From a virus, in the IMG/VR virus record IMGVR_UViG_3300020056_001798, positions 1 to 56,640 of that record: a stretch of DNA of 56,640 bases; one strand, given 5' to 3'. Made by a program: the position numbers and the translations under genes. Position 1 is the first letter of the stretch, and every line of letters starts with the position of its first letter. Below the pieces are notes generated by a model, which searched no databases, was not told the origin of the DNA, and saw only the letters and a program-made list of their open reading frames with translations. Positions 1 through 9,007 of the stretch are shown here, piece by piece.

Positions 1-2
1 TT

Positions 3-197
3 AATTACGAAGTTTTTAAAGCAGCATATGATGCTGATCCAAAACTTCAGCAACTTGTTACAAACTTTGATCAAGAAAAGATTGAGTTTAAATCAAGTGA
101 AGTAGACGATGTTAAGAATCTCAAAGGCAATCCAGGTCGTCCTAGCGACACTGTAGGTAAAATGGCAAAAAATGCTGTTGACCTTAAGGATCTATAA
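3..197 (+). CDS. C-terminal end of an unidentified protein (5' truncated)
   Basis: An open frame enters from the left edge and ends with TAA at 195-197. It gives the last 64 residues of a protein. The tail is hydrophilic and ends in KNAVDLKDL. I do not recognise a family and see no motif. The frame stays open back to base 3, so the true start lies outside the window. A sigma70-like promoter follows directly, so this gene closes the preceding transcription unit. Confidence 0.6.
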   Translation, partial: NYEVFKAAYDADPKLQQLVTNFDQEKIEFKSSEVDDVKNLKGNPGRPSDTVGKMAKNAVDLKDL

Positions 198-202
198 ACC
201 AC

Positions 203-231
203 TTGACAACTTTCCACACTGATGCTACACT
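203..231 (+). promoter_or_regulatory. sigma70-like promoter for the Nfu gene
   Basis: TTGACA at 203-208, a 17-nt spacer ending in TGC, and TACACT at 226-231. A palindrome AGTAATTACT and the Shine-Dalgarno AGGAGG lie between it and the start codon at 253. Confidence 0.75.
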
Positions 232-252
232 AAGTAATTACTAGGAGGTCTT

Positions 253-603
253 ATGACTGAACGAACCCATAGTGAGATTGTAGAACATATTGTAAGAATT
301 TTAAATGAATATGTAACTCCAGTTGTAGAACAACACGGAGGTGTTATAAATTTTATAAACTTCGAAAAAGGAATTGTAATTGTAGAGTTGAGTGGAGCCT
401 GTTCTGGTTGTGCCGGAAGTTATTTCACACTTCGTAATGGTGTGGAAAATATGCTAAGGAATATGGTACCAGAAGTAACAGGTGTAGAAGGTATAGAAGA
501 TCCTCACTCAACAGTAAATCCTTTTTACAGCGATCCTTTCTCCTTTCATCAGTCTTGGGATATTAGCGATATAGAAGAGATTGATAATGAGTCTGATAAC
601 TGA
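253..603 (+). CDS. NifU C-terminal-domain (Nfu-type) Fe-S cluster protein
   Basis: This 116-residue protein matches the NifU C-terminal (Nfu) domain, which binds a cluster between two subunits through a CxxC motif and passes it to target proteins. The motif is CSGC at residues 50-53, in the characteristic context VELSGACSGCAGS. The N-terminal 45 residues form the alpha/beta part (E-HGG-V). The C-terminal ~30 residues are acidic and probably disordered. The start has a strong AGGAGG site 8 nt upstream. The 3' end overlaps the next gene by 17 nt. A second Fe-S scaffold (IscU) lies at 41338. Likely clients are ferredoxin-type or other Fe-S proteins during infection, which is inference. Confidence 0.85.
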   Translation: MTERTHSEIVEHIVRILNEYVTPVVEQHGGVINFINFEKGIVIVELSGACSGCAGSYFTLRNGVENMLRNMVPEVTGVEGIEDPHSTVNPFYSDPFSFHQSWDISDIEEIDNESDN

Positions 604-1267
604 AAAATTTAAATACGAACGCTTGAAACGAGTAGAAGTAGACGGTAAACGTAGATATGCTGCTCCGGGTGGTGCACCTGTAGCAAGTGTTACTACTATA
701 CTTGATGCAACAAAGGATAAAACACATCTTATTGCCTGGAAGAAGCGTGTAGGCGAAAAGAAAGCACAAGAGATTGTAACTGAAGCAGCAGGTGTAGGTA
801 CTAGAATGCACAAGTACCTAGAAGATTATATTGATACAGGTGACTGGCCTGATCCCGGCAGTAATCCTTATGCTCAACAAGCCCATATGATGGCTACACA
901 AATTAAAGAACAAGCAATGGTAGATGTAGACGAAATATGGGGCAGCGAAGTTCCTTTATATGTTCCAAACATCTATGCAGGTACTACAGATCTAGTTGGC
1001 ACCTACAAAGGCCAGCCCTGCATAATGGATTTTAAACAAACTAACAAGCCCAAGAAAGAAGAATGGGTAGTTGATTATTTTTTACAATTAACCGCCTATG
1101 CTATTGCACACAACGAAGTACACGGCACTGACATACGTGAAGGACACGTTTTTATGTGCAGCCGTGCAGGAGAATACCAGCAGTTTGATATTTGGCCAGA
1201 CGAATTTGCTGAATGGGAAAAAGAATGGTGGAATAGAGTGTATGATTATTATGAAAGGTATGCGTAA
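587..1267 (+). CDS. PD-(D/E)XK (RecB/Cas4-like) exonuclease
   Basis: A protein of about 226 residues resembling the phage exonucleases of the PD-(D/E)XK superfamily. The active-site pattern is visible: an Asp in AGTTDLVG, then DFKQ about 15 residues later, followed by QLTAYA, as in RecB/Cas4-type nucleases. The N-terminal half contains VTTIL and AGVGTRMHKYLE, which match the helical region of these proteins. The start is ATG 587, inside the nfu gene; a TTG two codons earlier is possible. The gene ends 8 nt beyond the next start, so the first three genes form one operon. Probable role: DNA processing in recombination or host DNA degradation; the exact substrate is not readable. Confidence 0.8.
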   Translation: MSLITEKFKYERLKRVEVDGKRRYAAPGGAPVASVTTILDATKDKTHLIAWKKRVGEKKAQEIVTEAAGVGTRMHKYLEDYIDTGDWPDPGSNPYAQQAHMMATQIKEQAMVDVDEIWGSEVPLYVPNIYAGTTDLVGTYKGQPCIMDFKQTNKPKKEEWVVDYFLQLTAYAIAHNEVHGTDIREGHVFMCSRAGEYQQFDIWPDEFAEWEKEWWNRVYDYYERYA

Positions 1268-2525
1268 ATTATTTTTATTTTTAACATTTTTTGTTGTAGG
1301 TTTTTGGACAGGTGCCGCGTATGGTGATAAACTTATAAAAACTGGTTGCAGTAAAGACTATCCTGGTGTTCAGTGGTTTATTTACGAAGACGAACAAGGC
1401 AATCGTTACTCAACAAAAGATAGAAGATCTTGGAAATGTGGGTTTGATAGAACACTAACCTTAAAAATAGAACAAGCAATAGGCGACAGATTTAAACCTG
1501 CAATAATTGATGTAGAATATATTGATATGCTAGGCCGCGACGAACCTTGGGGTATGGTCCATCATAGTACAACTATTGGTAAAGCAATAAGAGTAGGGAG
1601 AGATACTGTAGAAATTTACGGCGACGGTGAAGTTGGTACAGGAATATTCACGCTAGGCAGACAAGAAATACAATATACAATTGATCCAGAACCTGTATGT
1701 GAAACTTATGACAGAGTAGACTGTGTAGGCTATGAAAACAGAAGCCGCCAGAATTTCATTTATTATGGAGAAGATGACACTACACTTGTTACCTGGGAAT
1801 TAGGCATCGTGGAATATGCATCTCATTATAAATATGGAGAAGATGTACCTGTAGAAATTTTGGACGAATATGCATCAGATTCTTCACAGTGGAAAAAATG
1901 GGAAAGAAAGGTGCAGCAGTATAATGAAATATATGCAAACTCCGGAGTGCATATTGAATTTAAACTAACAAAAGTATATATAGGGCACTGGCATAGGACT
2001 AGACAGTTAGAAAATATTACTACAGGTTTACCGGTTGATATTGTATTAGGATACGGCACATCATACCCTGATACCTGCGGTGTTGCAAATGTTAACACAA
2101 CTTTTAGAGAAGGTAAGCCTCCTGCTTCTATGAGTAGGTGTGATATCTATACAGATTTACACGAAATAGGACACTCGGTAGGACTTGCTCACGGACCAGA
2201 AAATCAAGCTTGGCAGGCAACAGGATATATTTTTCCAGAATTCGGACACGGATGGAATGATATCTGTGGTAGATACGATGATTTAATGTCATACGGTAGG
2301 AATGGTATATTCCATTCTAATTCTTTACTGGCCTGTTTTGAAGTTACACGTGATCAACAAACAAAATCAGCTGGTGATAGACAATGGTCTGATACAGCAT
2401 ATTCTTTGAATAGAATTAGATTTGATGTAAGTTTAGTACATAACGAACGTGAAAAAATTGATAATCACAAACTAAAACCAATACAATCTAAGGCACGGTA
2501 TATCAAAGAAGAAGTGATCGATTGA
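1260..2525 (+). CDS. secreted metzincin-type zinc metalloprotease
   Basis: A 421-residue protein with a classic signal peptide (RKLF, hydrophobic run, AAYG) and a zinc-protease signature HEIGHSVGLAH at residues 301-311, i.e. HExxHxxGxxH. A Met-turn-like DLMSYGR lies about 40 residues later. Together these define a metzincin. Paired cysteines surround the site, fitting a secreted, disulphide-bonded enzyme. Start 1260 has AAAGG 5 nt upstream; ATG 1251 is the alternative. The gene overlaps the nuclease and is followed by a late promoter and the tail spike gene. It may be a virion protein acting on the cell surface or an enzyme exported from the infected cell. The family beyond metzincin is unclear. 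Confidence 0.8.
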   Translation: MRKLFLFLTFFVVGFWTGAAYGDKLIKTGCSKDYPGVQWFIYEDEQGNRYSTKDRRSWKCGFDRTLTLKIEQAIGDRFKPAIIDVEYIDMLGRDEPWGMVHHSTTIGKAIRVGRDTVEIYGDGEVGTGIFTLGRQEIQYTIDPEPVCETYDRVDCVGYENRSRQNFIYYGEDDTTLVTWELGIVEYASHYKYGEDVPVEILDEYASDSSQWKKWERKVQQYNEIYANSGVHIEFKLTKVYIGHWHRTRQLENITTGLPVDIVLGYGTSYPDTCGVANVNTTFREGKPPASMSRCDIYTDLHEIGHSVGLAHGPENQAWQATGYIFPEFGHGWNDICGRYDDLMSYGRNGIFHSNSLLACFEVTRDQQTKSAGDRQWSDTAYSLNRIRFDVSLVHNEREKIDNHKLKPIQSKARYIKEEVID

Positions 2526-2533
2526 ATAAATAC
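2526..2533 (+). promoter_or_regulatory. T4-late-like promoter
   Basis: ATAAATAC just after the stop codon of the protease gene and 27 nt before the spike gene at 2560. It matches the recurring (T/C/G)ATAAATA motif of this window. A Shine-Dalgarno GGAGA follows. Confidence 0.6.
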
Positions 2534-2559
2534 ATATAATTAATATGTAGGAGACACAA

Positions 2560-4158
2560 GTGGCTGTCGTATCAATATCAAGAATACAAATTCGCAGAGG
2601 TCAAAAGACTGATTTACCACAACTTGCATCAGGCGAGTTTGGCTGGTCAATAGATTCACAAGAATTATACATAGGTAATGGAGCGGTATCAGAAGGTTCA
2701 CCTTATGTAGGAAATACAAAACTATTAAGTGAGCACGATAATTTATTCCAATTTGCAAACACGTATTCTTATAAAAGCGTCGACGGTTATGTGCAAACAG
2801 GAGATACTGTAAACTCTCCTGTGCTTCGCACACTACAAGATAGACTAGATGATATTGTAAGTGTAAAAGCATTTGGAGCAGCAGGTGACGGAAGTGACCA
2901 AACAGATGCTTTACAAAGAGCAATAGATCAATTATATCTAAATGCAGCAAATAAAGGTACACCTTCATCAAGGGTCGTATTACACCTAGAGCCAGGAATA
3001 TATCAAATTTCTAGAACTTTGTATTTGCCGCCTTTTGCAACAATAAGAGGCGCAGGCATAGACAAAACTTATATACAATCCACAGTAAATGCTTTTGAAA
3101 CTGTAAATGACGAAAGCACCCCGGGTGCACCAGCAAATGATGCGACAAGCACAACAGCAAACCAAGCCCGTGAAATTGAATTAAGTGGTATGACAATACA
3201 GAGTGCAAACGCAATCGGTTTGCTTTTACAAAGTTGTAAAGAAAGTAAGTTCACAGATCTAAAATTTATGGGTACTTGGGACTTTGGAGATGCTGTTAGA
3301 TTAAACCAAGCTATTAAATTACAATCATTAAGTACGCTTGTTAGTTGTAACAATAATGTTTTTGAGAGAATTGAAATAGAAAATTATTCTGATGGTATAT
3401 ATTCTGATTTTGACATTAAGGAAAATATATTTGATAACATACGTTTCAATAATGTAGATATAGGAATTTACTTTGGCTATGGAACAACATTAGGTACTAC
3501 AGGACAAACTACAGGACCGTCTAATAATAAAATTTCAAATTGTGTTTTTGATAATGTTTACCGCGAAGGTATCAACATTGTTGAAGGTTTCTTTAATCTA
3601 AGCCAAAACAATATATTTAAAAATGTAGGTAACCACGGTGGTACAGATGGCAATGCTCAAACATCTATTATAAATTTCAATAAGCCGAATAATACTTCGG
3701 ATAATGATCAGTTTGTCAGAACTGCACAGCTATCTATAAATCCATTATATTTTATTAACTATCCATATATTCCTGAAATAACAGGTACAAATATTAGTGT
3801 ATCAGGATTTCCTGCAACTATTACAATAGGCAACAATAGTGCATTTGAAAAGACATTAAGATTTTCAGCAGATACTGCAAAAAGCTATCTAATCGATTAC
3901 ATCTACACAAGTGATGCAGTAAATGCAAAAAGAACAGGAAAGATAGAAATGATGATCGATCCTGCTAACAATGATATCCAAATCACTGATGAATATGTTT
4001 ATGTCGGAGACTCTGCATTTGATGAAAATTTGCAATTTAATGCAGAACTTTATGACGAAAATAGTGACGGAACGGTTGACACAGCCGCCCTGACTATGTT
4101 AAACTCTACTAGTGGAGACTCAGCAAGTTTCTCCTATAAAGTAACAATAAAACAGTAG
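2560..4158 (+). CDS. tail spike/fibre with Mtd-like N-terminus and pectate-lyase-type beta-helix
   Basis: A 532-residue structural protein. Residues ~5-45 (QIRRGQKTDLPQLASGEFGW, then IGNG) match the N-terminal tropism-determinant (Mtd-N) module of phage receptor-binding proteins. From about residue 95 (VSVKAFGAAGDGSDQTDALQRAI) it matches the pectate-lyase-3 type right-handed beta-helix found in tail spikes. The C-terminal ~120 residues are a beta-rich domain. It probably binds or depolymerises surface polysaccharide. The start is GTG 2560 after a GGAGA site, preceded by a late promoter, as expected for a virion gene. Catalytic residues cannot be assigned by eye. Confidence 0.8.
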   Translation: MAVVSISRIQIRRGQKTDLPQLASGEFGWSIDSQELYIGNGAVSEGSPYVGNTKLLSEHDNLFQFANTYSYKSVDGYVQTGDTVNSPVLRTLQDRLDDIVSVKAFGAAGDGSDQTDALQRAIDQLYLNAANKGTPSSRVVLHLEPGIYQISRTLYLPPFATIRGAGIDKTYIQSTVNAFETVNDESTPGAPANDATSTTANQAREIELSGMTIQSANAIGLLLQSCKESKFTDLKFMGTWDFGDAVRLNQAIKLQSLSTLVSCNNNVFERIEIENYSDGIYSDFDIKENIFDNIRFNNVDIGIYFGYGTTLGTTGQTTGPSNNKISNCVFDNVYREGINIVEGFFNLSQNNIFKNVGNHGGTDGNAQTSIINFNKPNNTSDNDQFVRTAQLSINPLYFINYPYIPEITGTNISVSGFPATITIGNNSAFEKTLRFSADTAKSYLIDYIYTSDAVNAKRTGKIEMMIDPANNDIQITDEYVYVGDSAFDENLQFNAELYDENSDGTVDTAALTMLNSTSGDSASFSYKVTIKQ

Positions 4159-4162
4159 GTAG

Positions 4163-4588
4163 ATGTTTAACCTAAAATACGAAGAAAGATTGCAATACTG
4201 GAGTGACTTTCGTAAAAGTTTAGAGACTTCTCTTGACCCGATGCAGGATGTAATAGACCTGTATAACAAAGCACCTTTAGTTACGATAGCAACAGATCCT
4301 TATAGCCAAAGCACCTGGCCTGATCCTTGGGAGCTTTTGAAGGAAAATAATTATTGTCCCTTCGTTAAGATTTTAGCAATTTGTTACACCTTGCAATTAT
4401 CAGACGTTTTTTCCCAAGACTCGTATGAGATACATATTGTACGAGACAACGCAAAGTGTAGCACATATTATCTACTATATGTTAACAGTGTTGTGATCGG
4501 ATTCAACGGAGACACTTATGTTCATAAAAACGATATACCTCGTACTGCCTACTCAGAGATTGAATATAAGATGCCAACACTTCAATAA
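4163..4588 (+). CDS. conserved-looking phage protein of unknown function
   Basis: A soluble 141-residue protein starting 4 nt after the spike gene, so probably co-transcribed with it. I do not recognise a domain. It is rich in aromatic residues and has no signal peptide or membrane segment. It might be a spike chaperone or accessory protein from its position alone. Its stop codon is part of an AATAAATAC motif before nrdA. Confidence 0.6.
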   Translation: MFNLKYEERLQYWSDFRKSLETSLDPMQDVIDLYNKAPLVTIATDPYSQSTWPDPWELLKENNYCPFVKILAICYTLQLSDVFSQDSYEIHIVRDNAKCSTYYLLYVNSVVIGFNGDTYVHKNDIPRTAYSEIEYKMPTLQ

Positions 4589-4592
4589 ATAC
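4584..4592 (+). promoter_or_regulatory. possible late-type promoter before nrdA
   Basis: AATAAATAC overlaps the stop codon of the previous gene, 28 nt before nrdA. The motif matches the late class, although RNR genes are usually expressed early or in the middle period, so it may be fortuitous. I see no TTGACA-type promoter here. Confidence 0.35.
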
Positions 4593-4619
4593 CAAATATG
4601 AAAAGAAAAGAGGAATAAA

Positions 4620-6923
4620 ATGTCTAACGGAACAATGATCGTCAAACGTGACGGTACAAAAGAACACTTGAATATCGATAAAATACATAAAGTAGTCGAA
4701 CACGCTTGTGAGGGTCTAGCCGGAGTAAGCAGCAGTTTAATTGAGATGAATGCAAACATTCAATTTTATGACGGAATGGCAACTCACGAAATTCAAGAAG
4801 TTCTTATACGTTCTGCTAATGATTTAATTTCCTTAGACAATCCGAATTACCAATATGCCGCAGCACGTTTACTTTCTTATGGTACAAATAAACAAGTATT
4901 TGGTCGCTATGAAAGTATATCTCTTAAAGAAATGATTGAAAAGAATATTGATAGAGGCGTGTATGATCCGGGTATCTTAGATGTATATTCTGATGAAGAA
5001 ATAGAACGATTAGACAGCTATATTCACCACAAAAGAGATGAAAACTTTACCTACGCAGGATTACGTCAGGTTGTAGACAAGTACCTGTGTCAAGATAGGT
5101 CAACAGGTGAAATATTTGAAACGCCTCAATTTATGTATATGATGATTGCTGCAACTTTATTTGCAGGTTATCCAAAAGAAAGCCGTATGCACTACGTAAG
5201 GAGATACTACGATGCGACCTCACTTTTTAGAATCAACATTCCAACGCCGGTTATGGCAGGAGTCAGAACACCCGTTAGACAATTTGCAAGTTGCGTCCTT
5301 GTTGATTCAGACGACACCCTTGATTCCATTTTTGCCAGTGATATGTCTATTGGACGTTACACAGCGCAGAGAGCTGGCATCGGCATTAACGCAGGGCGCA
5401 TCAGAGGAGTTAATTCAAAAATTAGAGGAGGCGAAGTTGCACATACAGGAATCGTCCCGTTCCTCAAAAAGTTCGAAGCAACAGTCAGATGTTGCACACA
5501 AAACGGAGTAAGAGGTGGCTCAGCTACTACACACTTCCCGTTTTGGCATCAAGAGATTGAAGACATTCTAGTATTGAAAAACAACAAAGGTACAGAAGAC
5601 AACCGTGTACGTAAACTAGACTACTCAATACAACTTAATAAGACAATGTATGAACGTCTACTTGCTGGAGACGAAATAACTCTTTTCTCACCTCACGATG
5701 TTCCAGGATTATACGAAGCATACTTTGGTGATCCAGATGAGTTTAAAGAACTATATGAAAAATATGAGCGTGCCACAAGCATTAAGAAAAAGAAGATTGA
5801 TGCAATGGAATTGTTTTCTGCTCTAATTAAAGAACGTGCAGAAACAGGACGCATCTATATTATGAATGTTGATCACTGTAATACACACAGCTCGTTCAAA
5901 GATCCAGTGTATATGAGTAATTTATGTCAAGAGATTACACTACCCACTAAGCCACTACAGCACATTGATGACGAAGAAGGAGAAATTGCGCTGTGTATTC
6001 TTAGTGCAATCAATGTAGGTGTTATCAAAGAGCTAGACGATTTAGAAGAATTGTGTGATTTAGCAGTAAGAGCTTTAGAAGAAATTATTGACTACCAACG
6101 CTATCCAATCAAGGCAGCAGAAATTTCAACAAAAGCAAGACGTTCGTTAGGAGTTGGGTATATTGGATTGGCTCATTATCTTGCAAAGCACAAAGCAAAT
6201 TACGCAGACCAAAGTGCTTGGAAACTAGTACACGATTTATCCGAAGCGTTCCAATACTATCTACTTAAAGCCAGCAACAAATTGGCGCAGGAAAGAGGCG
6301 CCTGTGATGCATTTAACCGCACTAAATACAGCGACGGCATCCTTCCAATAGATACCTACAAGAAAGATGTTGATGCAATAGTGGAGAACAAGTTAAACTA
6401 TGATTGGGATGGTTTACGCAATGATATCAAACAACACGGCCTTCGACATTCGACATTGTCCGCTCAGATGCCATCAGAAAGCAGTTCCGTTGTGTCGAAC
6501 GCAACTAACGGAATCGAACCACCACGCGGATACTTGTCCGTTAAGAAGTCCAAAAAAGGGCCTCTTAAGCAAATTGTTCCACAGTTCCAAACATTAAAAA
6601 ACTCTTACACACTGCTTTGGGATATGCCAAGCAATGAAGGTTATATTAATGTAGTTGCTGTAATGCAAAAGTTTTTTGATCAAGCAATTAGCGGCAATTG
6701 GAGTTACAATCCTACACAGTATCCTGATAACGAAGTTCCGATGAGCGTAATGTTACAGGATTTGTTGAACACATATAAGTATGGTTGGAAAACTTCTTAC
6801 TATCAAAACACCTACGATTACAAAGAAGATCCAAGTGAACTAAAGGAAGAACTAGAAACTGCACTACAACCGTCTATACTAGACGAACAAGACGAAGAAG
6901 CTTGTGAAGCGTGTGCAATTTAA
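4620..6923 (+). CDS. nrdA: class I ribonucleotide reductase, large (alpha) subunit
   Basis: A 767-residue NrdA that reduces ribonucleoside diphosphates to deoxy forms together with NrdB. Visible landmarks: an N-terminal ATP-cone (MIVKRDGTKEHLNIDKI), NIPTPVMAGVRTPVRQFASC with a catalytic-site Cys, NLCQEITLPT with the radical Cys region, GVGYIGLAHYLA, the phosphate-binding region SAQMPSESSSVVSNATNG, and a C-terminal CEAC shuttle pair four residues from the end. Length is normal for the family, with no intein or truncation. It is followed by its own-promoter nrdB and glutaredoxin, the natural reductant system. It supplies dNTPs for phage DNA synthesis. Confidence 0.97.
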   Translation: MSNGTMIVKRDGTKEHLNIDKIHKVVEHACEGLAGVSSSLIEMNANIQFYDGMATHEIQEVLIRSANDLISLDNPNYQYAAARLLSYGTNKQVFGRYESISLKEMIEKNIDRGVYDPGILDVYSDEEIERLDSYIHHKRDENFTYAGLRQVVDKYLCQDRSTGEIFETPQFMYMMIAATLFAGYPKESRMHYVRRYYDATSLFRINIPTPVMAGVRTPVRQFASCVLVDSDDTLDSIFASDMSIGRYTAQRAGIGINAGRIRGVNSKIRGGEVAHTGIVPFLKKFEATVRCCTQNGVRGGSATTHFPFWHQEIEDILVLKNNKGTEDNRVRKLDYSIQLNKTMYERLLAGDEITLFSPHDVPGLYEAYFGDPDEFKELYEKYERATSIKKKKIDAMELFSALIKERAETGRIYIMNVDHCNTHSSFKDPVYMSNLCQEITLPTKPLQHIDDEEGEIALCILSAINVGVIKELDDLEELCDLAVRALEEIIDYQRYPIKAAEISTKARRSLGVGYIGLAHYLAKHKANYADQSAWKLVHDLSEAFQYYLLKASNKLAQERGACDAFNRTKYSDGILPIDTYKKDVDAIVENKLNYDWDGLRNDIKQHGLRHSTLSAQMPSESSSVVSNATNGIEPPRGYLSVKKSKKGPLKQIVPQFQTLKNSYTLLWDMPSNEGYINVVAVMQKFFDQAISGNWSYNPTQYPDNEVPMSVMLQDLLNTYKYGWKTSYYQNTYDYKEDPSELKEELETALQPSILDEQDEEACEACAI

Positions 6924-6924
6924 C

Positions 6925-6953
6925 TTGACAAATAAAACAAAAGAATGTACAGT
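6925..6953 (+). promoter_or_regulatory. sigma70-like promoter for nrdB
   Basis: TTGACA 6925-6930, a 17-nt spacer, and TACAGT 6948-6953. It gives nrdB-grx transcription independent of nrdA. Confidence 0.65.
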
Positions 6954-6983
6954 AGTAGTACAAAAATGATTATAGGATGACAA

Positions 6984-8087
6984 ATGTCAAAGACAGTATT
7001 TAACAAAGAAAAGGTTGACTTTACAAAGCAGCCTATGTTCTTCGGAGCAGAACAAAACACACAGAGATATGACACATTCAAATTTCCTGTGTTTGACAAA
7101 CTAAATCAAACGATGCTAGGATATTTCTGGCGTCCAGAAGAAGTATCATTACAAAAGGATAGAGCGGATTATCAAAACTTCCGACCTGAGCAGAAGCACA
7201 TCTTTACTTCGAATCTTAAATATCAAACACTGCTAGACAGTGTACAAGGACGTGGTCCGTGCCTAGCATTTTTGCCGCACGTAAGTTTACCAGAACTAGA
7301 AGGTTGCATTGTTACTTGGGACTTCTTTGAAACTATTCACAGTCGGTCTTATACACACATTATGAAAAATGTGTATCCTGATCCAAGCGAAGTATTTGAT
7401 ACAATCTTAGACGACGAAAAAATCATTGCAAGAGCGACCAGCGTAACTAAACATTATGATGCATTTAACGAAGCGGCAGATGCATATTTCCATCGCGGTG
7501 AAGGTAGTATACGTGATGTTAAGAAGAAAATGTATCTTGCAATGATGACTGTAAACATTCTTGAAGGTTTACGTTTCTATGTAAGTTTTGCTTGTACGTT
7601 TGGATTTGGTGAACTGAAGCTAATGGAAGGCTCGGCTAAGATTATTTCACTTATCGCTAGAGACGAAGCACAGCATTTGGCACTTAGCACACACGTTCTT
7701 AAACTTTGGGCACAAGGCAAAGACGATCCTGAAATGGCTAAAATTGCTAAAGATTGCGAAGAAGAAGTTTATGACTTGTGGCGTGAGTGTGTTGCAGAAG
7801 AAAAAGATTGGGCAGAGTATCTGTTTCAAAATGGTTCAATGATCGGATTGAACACACAACTACTACATCAGTATGTTGAGTACATTGCCAACCGCAGACT
7901 AAAAGCATTAGGCTTCCAGGCAATATTCGATCAGCCCGTCAATACAAATCCGCTACCTTGGACAACTCATTGGTTAAGTTCATCAGGATTACAGGTTGCT
8001 CCACAAGAAACTGAAGTTGAAAGTTATATTGTTGGCGGTATCAAACAAGATGTTGATAAGGACAAACTGAAAGGATTTTCACTATGA
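6984..8087 (+). CDS. nrdB: class I ribonucleotide reductase, small (beta) subunit
   Basis: A 367-residue NrdB that houses the diiron-tyrosyl radical cofactor. Iron-ligand motifs are visible: WDFFETIHSRSYTHI (ExxH) and RDEAQHLALSTH (ExxH) with an earlier Glu helix. The C-terminal tail KDKLKGFSL is the usual NrdA-docking end. It sits directly downstream of nrdA and overlaps the glutaredoxin gene by 4 nt (ATGA). Because it needs iron, its presence beside heme oxygenase and Fe-S genes elsewhere in the window is consistent with a phage that manages iron supply, which is inference. Confidence 0.97.
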   Translation: MSKTVFNKEKVDFTKQPMFFGAEQNTQRYDTFKFPVFDKLNQTMLGYFWRPEEVSLQKDRADYQNFRPEQKHIFTSNLKYQTLLDSVQGRGPCLAFLPHVSLPELEGCIVTWDFFETIHSRSYTHIMKNVYPDPSEVFDTILDDEKIIARATSVTKHYDAFNEAADAYFHRGEGSIRDVKKKMYLAMMTVNILEGLRFYVSFACTFGFGELKLMEGSAKIISLIARDEAQHLALSTHVLKLWAQGKDDPEMAKIAKDCEEEVYDLWRECVAEEKDWAEYLFQNGSMIGLNTQLLHQYVEYIANRRLKALGFQAIFDQPVNTNPLPWTTHWLSSSGLQVAPQETEVESYIVGGIKQDVDKDKLKGFSL

Positions 8088-8341
8088 CAATACAAATTTG
8101 GGGCAAGCCTGCTTGTCCTTCTTGCGAAAAGGCCAAACAACTTTTGCTTAACAGAAATATTGCTTTTGAATATTTGCAGTTAGGCACTGATTTTGATAGA
8201 GATAAAATTCTAGAAACTTTTCCGGGTGCTAGAACTTTCCCGCAAATTATTATGAACGGAAAAAAGATAGGCGGCTTCGAAAATTTACAACAAGAATTAG
8301 AAGACACAGCCTATAATGGAACAGGACATTCACTTAGTTAG
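8084..8341 (+). CDS. glutaredoxin
   Basis: An 85-residue thioredoxin-fold protein with CPSC near the N-terminus (KPACPSCEKAKQLL) and the cis-Pro/GSH-binding region TFPQIIMNGKKIGGF. It probably re-reduces the CEAC pair of NrdA using glutathione or thioredoxin reductase of the host, as T4 NrdC does. It overlaps nrdB by 4 nt, so expression is coupled. Confidence 0.93.
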   Translation: MTIQIWGKPACPSCEKAKQLLLNRNIAFEYLQLGTDFDRDKILETFPGARTFPQIIMNGKKIGGFENLQQELEDTAYNGTGHSLS

Positions 8342-8353
8342 GTAAAATAATTT

Positions 8354-8644
8354 ATGTTATTAGAAACACCATACAAATCTCAAGACACTATCACTATAAA
8401 AACAACAGCAGGTGAAGAACTTGTTGCTCGTTTCATAGAGGAAGACAGCAATTTTATTACAGTGCAAAAGCCTATGGCTATTATGGCAACACAACAAGGC
8501 ATTGGATTAGGACCATTTACTTTTACAATCAATCCTGATGCAAAAGTAGAAATAAATAAAAGTGCAGTGCTGGTAGTGCATAAAACAGATTCAGAAATGG
8601 CGAAACAGTACGTTAGCAGCACAACTGGGATACAAATGGCTTAA
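8354..8644 (+). CDS. small beta-rich phage protein, unknown function
   Basis: A 96-residue soluble protein. Its central part (DTITIKTTAGEELVARFIEED) has the alternating pattern of an Sm-like or other small beta-barrel fold, but that resemblance is weak and I do not assign it. It is placed between glutaredoxin and PAAR genes, overlapping the latter by one base (TAATG). Probably co-expressed with the nrdB operon. Confidence 0.6.
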   Translation: MLLETPYKSQDTITIKTTAGEELVARFIEEDSNFITVQKPMAIMATQQGIGLGPFTFTINPDAKVEINKSAVLVVHKTDSEMAKQYVSSTTGIQMA

Positions 8645-8940
8645 TGACAATAGCAGTGCATAGACATACAGATGTTCGTGTTTGCGGACACACAACAGTT
8701 GTTCAAGGACAGGATAATGTCTATGCTAATAATTTGTTGATCGCTGTTGATAATGATCCTAATAATGCTGGCGGCGGAGAACTAGATGCTTCTAATACAA
8801 AAAATGTTTACATTAATAATAAATTAATAGTAAACAATACTGTAGATAATGCTGCACCTGATAGTAGTTGTCCAGAATCCCCACATTGCAATCCTCACAC
8901 CAATCAAGGCTCTCCTGATGTTTTTGTTGCAGACAAATAA
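8644..8940 (+). CDS. PAAR-type tail spike tip protein
   Basis: A 98-residue PAAR-like protein, comparable to T4 gp5.4, that sharpens the central tail spike. Typical features are the N-terminal VHRHTDVRVCGHTT strand region with His/Cys residues suited to a metal site, several short beta repeats (VYANN, VYINNKLIV), and the terminal GSPDVFVADK, matching the GSxxVxVNG ending of PAAR repeats. It overlaps the previous gene by one base. It is a virion protein lying in an otherwise metabolic operon. Confidence 0.8.
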   Translation: MTIAVHRHTDVRVCGHTTVVQGQDNVYANNLLIAVDNDPNNAGGGELDASNTKNVYINNKLIVNNTVDNAAPDSSCPESPHCNPHTNQGSPDVFVADK

Positions 8941-8943
8941 AGG

Positions 8944-8972
8944 TTGACAACATATCTATTTTGTGCTATTAT
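8944..8972 (+). promoter_or_regulatory. sigma70-like promoter with RBS-proximal inverted repeat
   Basis: TTGACA 8944-8949, a 17-nt spacer ending GTGC, and TATTAT 8967-8972. TCTATTTT inside the spacer (8955-8962) is complementary to AAAATAGA at 8980-8987, next to the Shine-Dalgarno region of the next gene. Confidence 0.75.
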
Positions 8973-9007
8973 ACAATATAAAATAGAAAAGGCAAAAGAG
9001 AGGCAAA

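Noticed and set aside
1098-1259. Extended N-terminus of the metalloprotease
   Set aside because: The upstream part lies inside the nuclease gene; the signal peptide begins at MRKLFLF (1260).
4620-6923. Intein or split gene in nrdA
   Set aside because: The protein is continuous, normal length, and all motifs are in order.
8354-8644. Assigning the 96-residue protein as Hfq/Sm-like
   Set aside because: Only a loose strand pattern fits; the Sm1/Sm2 signature residues are not convincing by eye.
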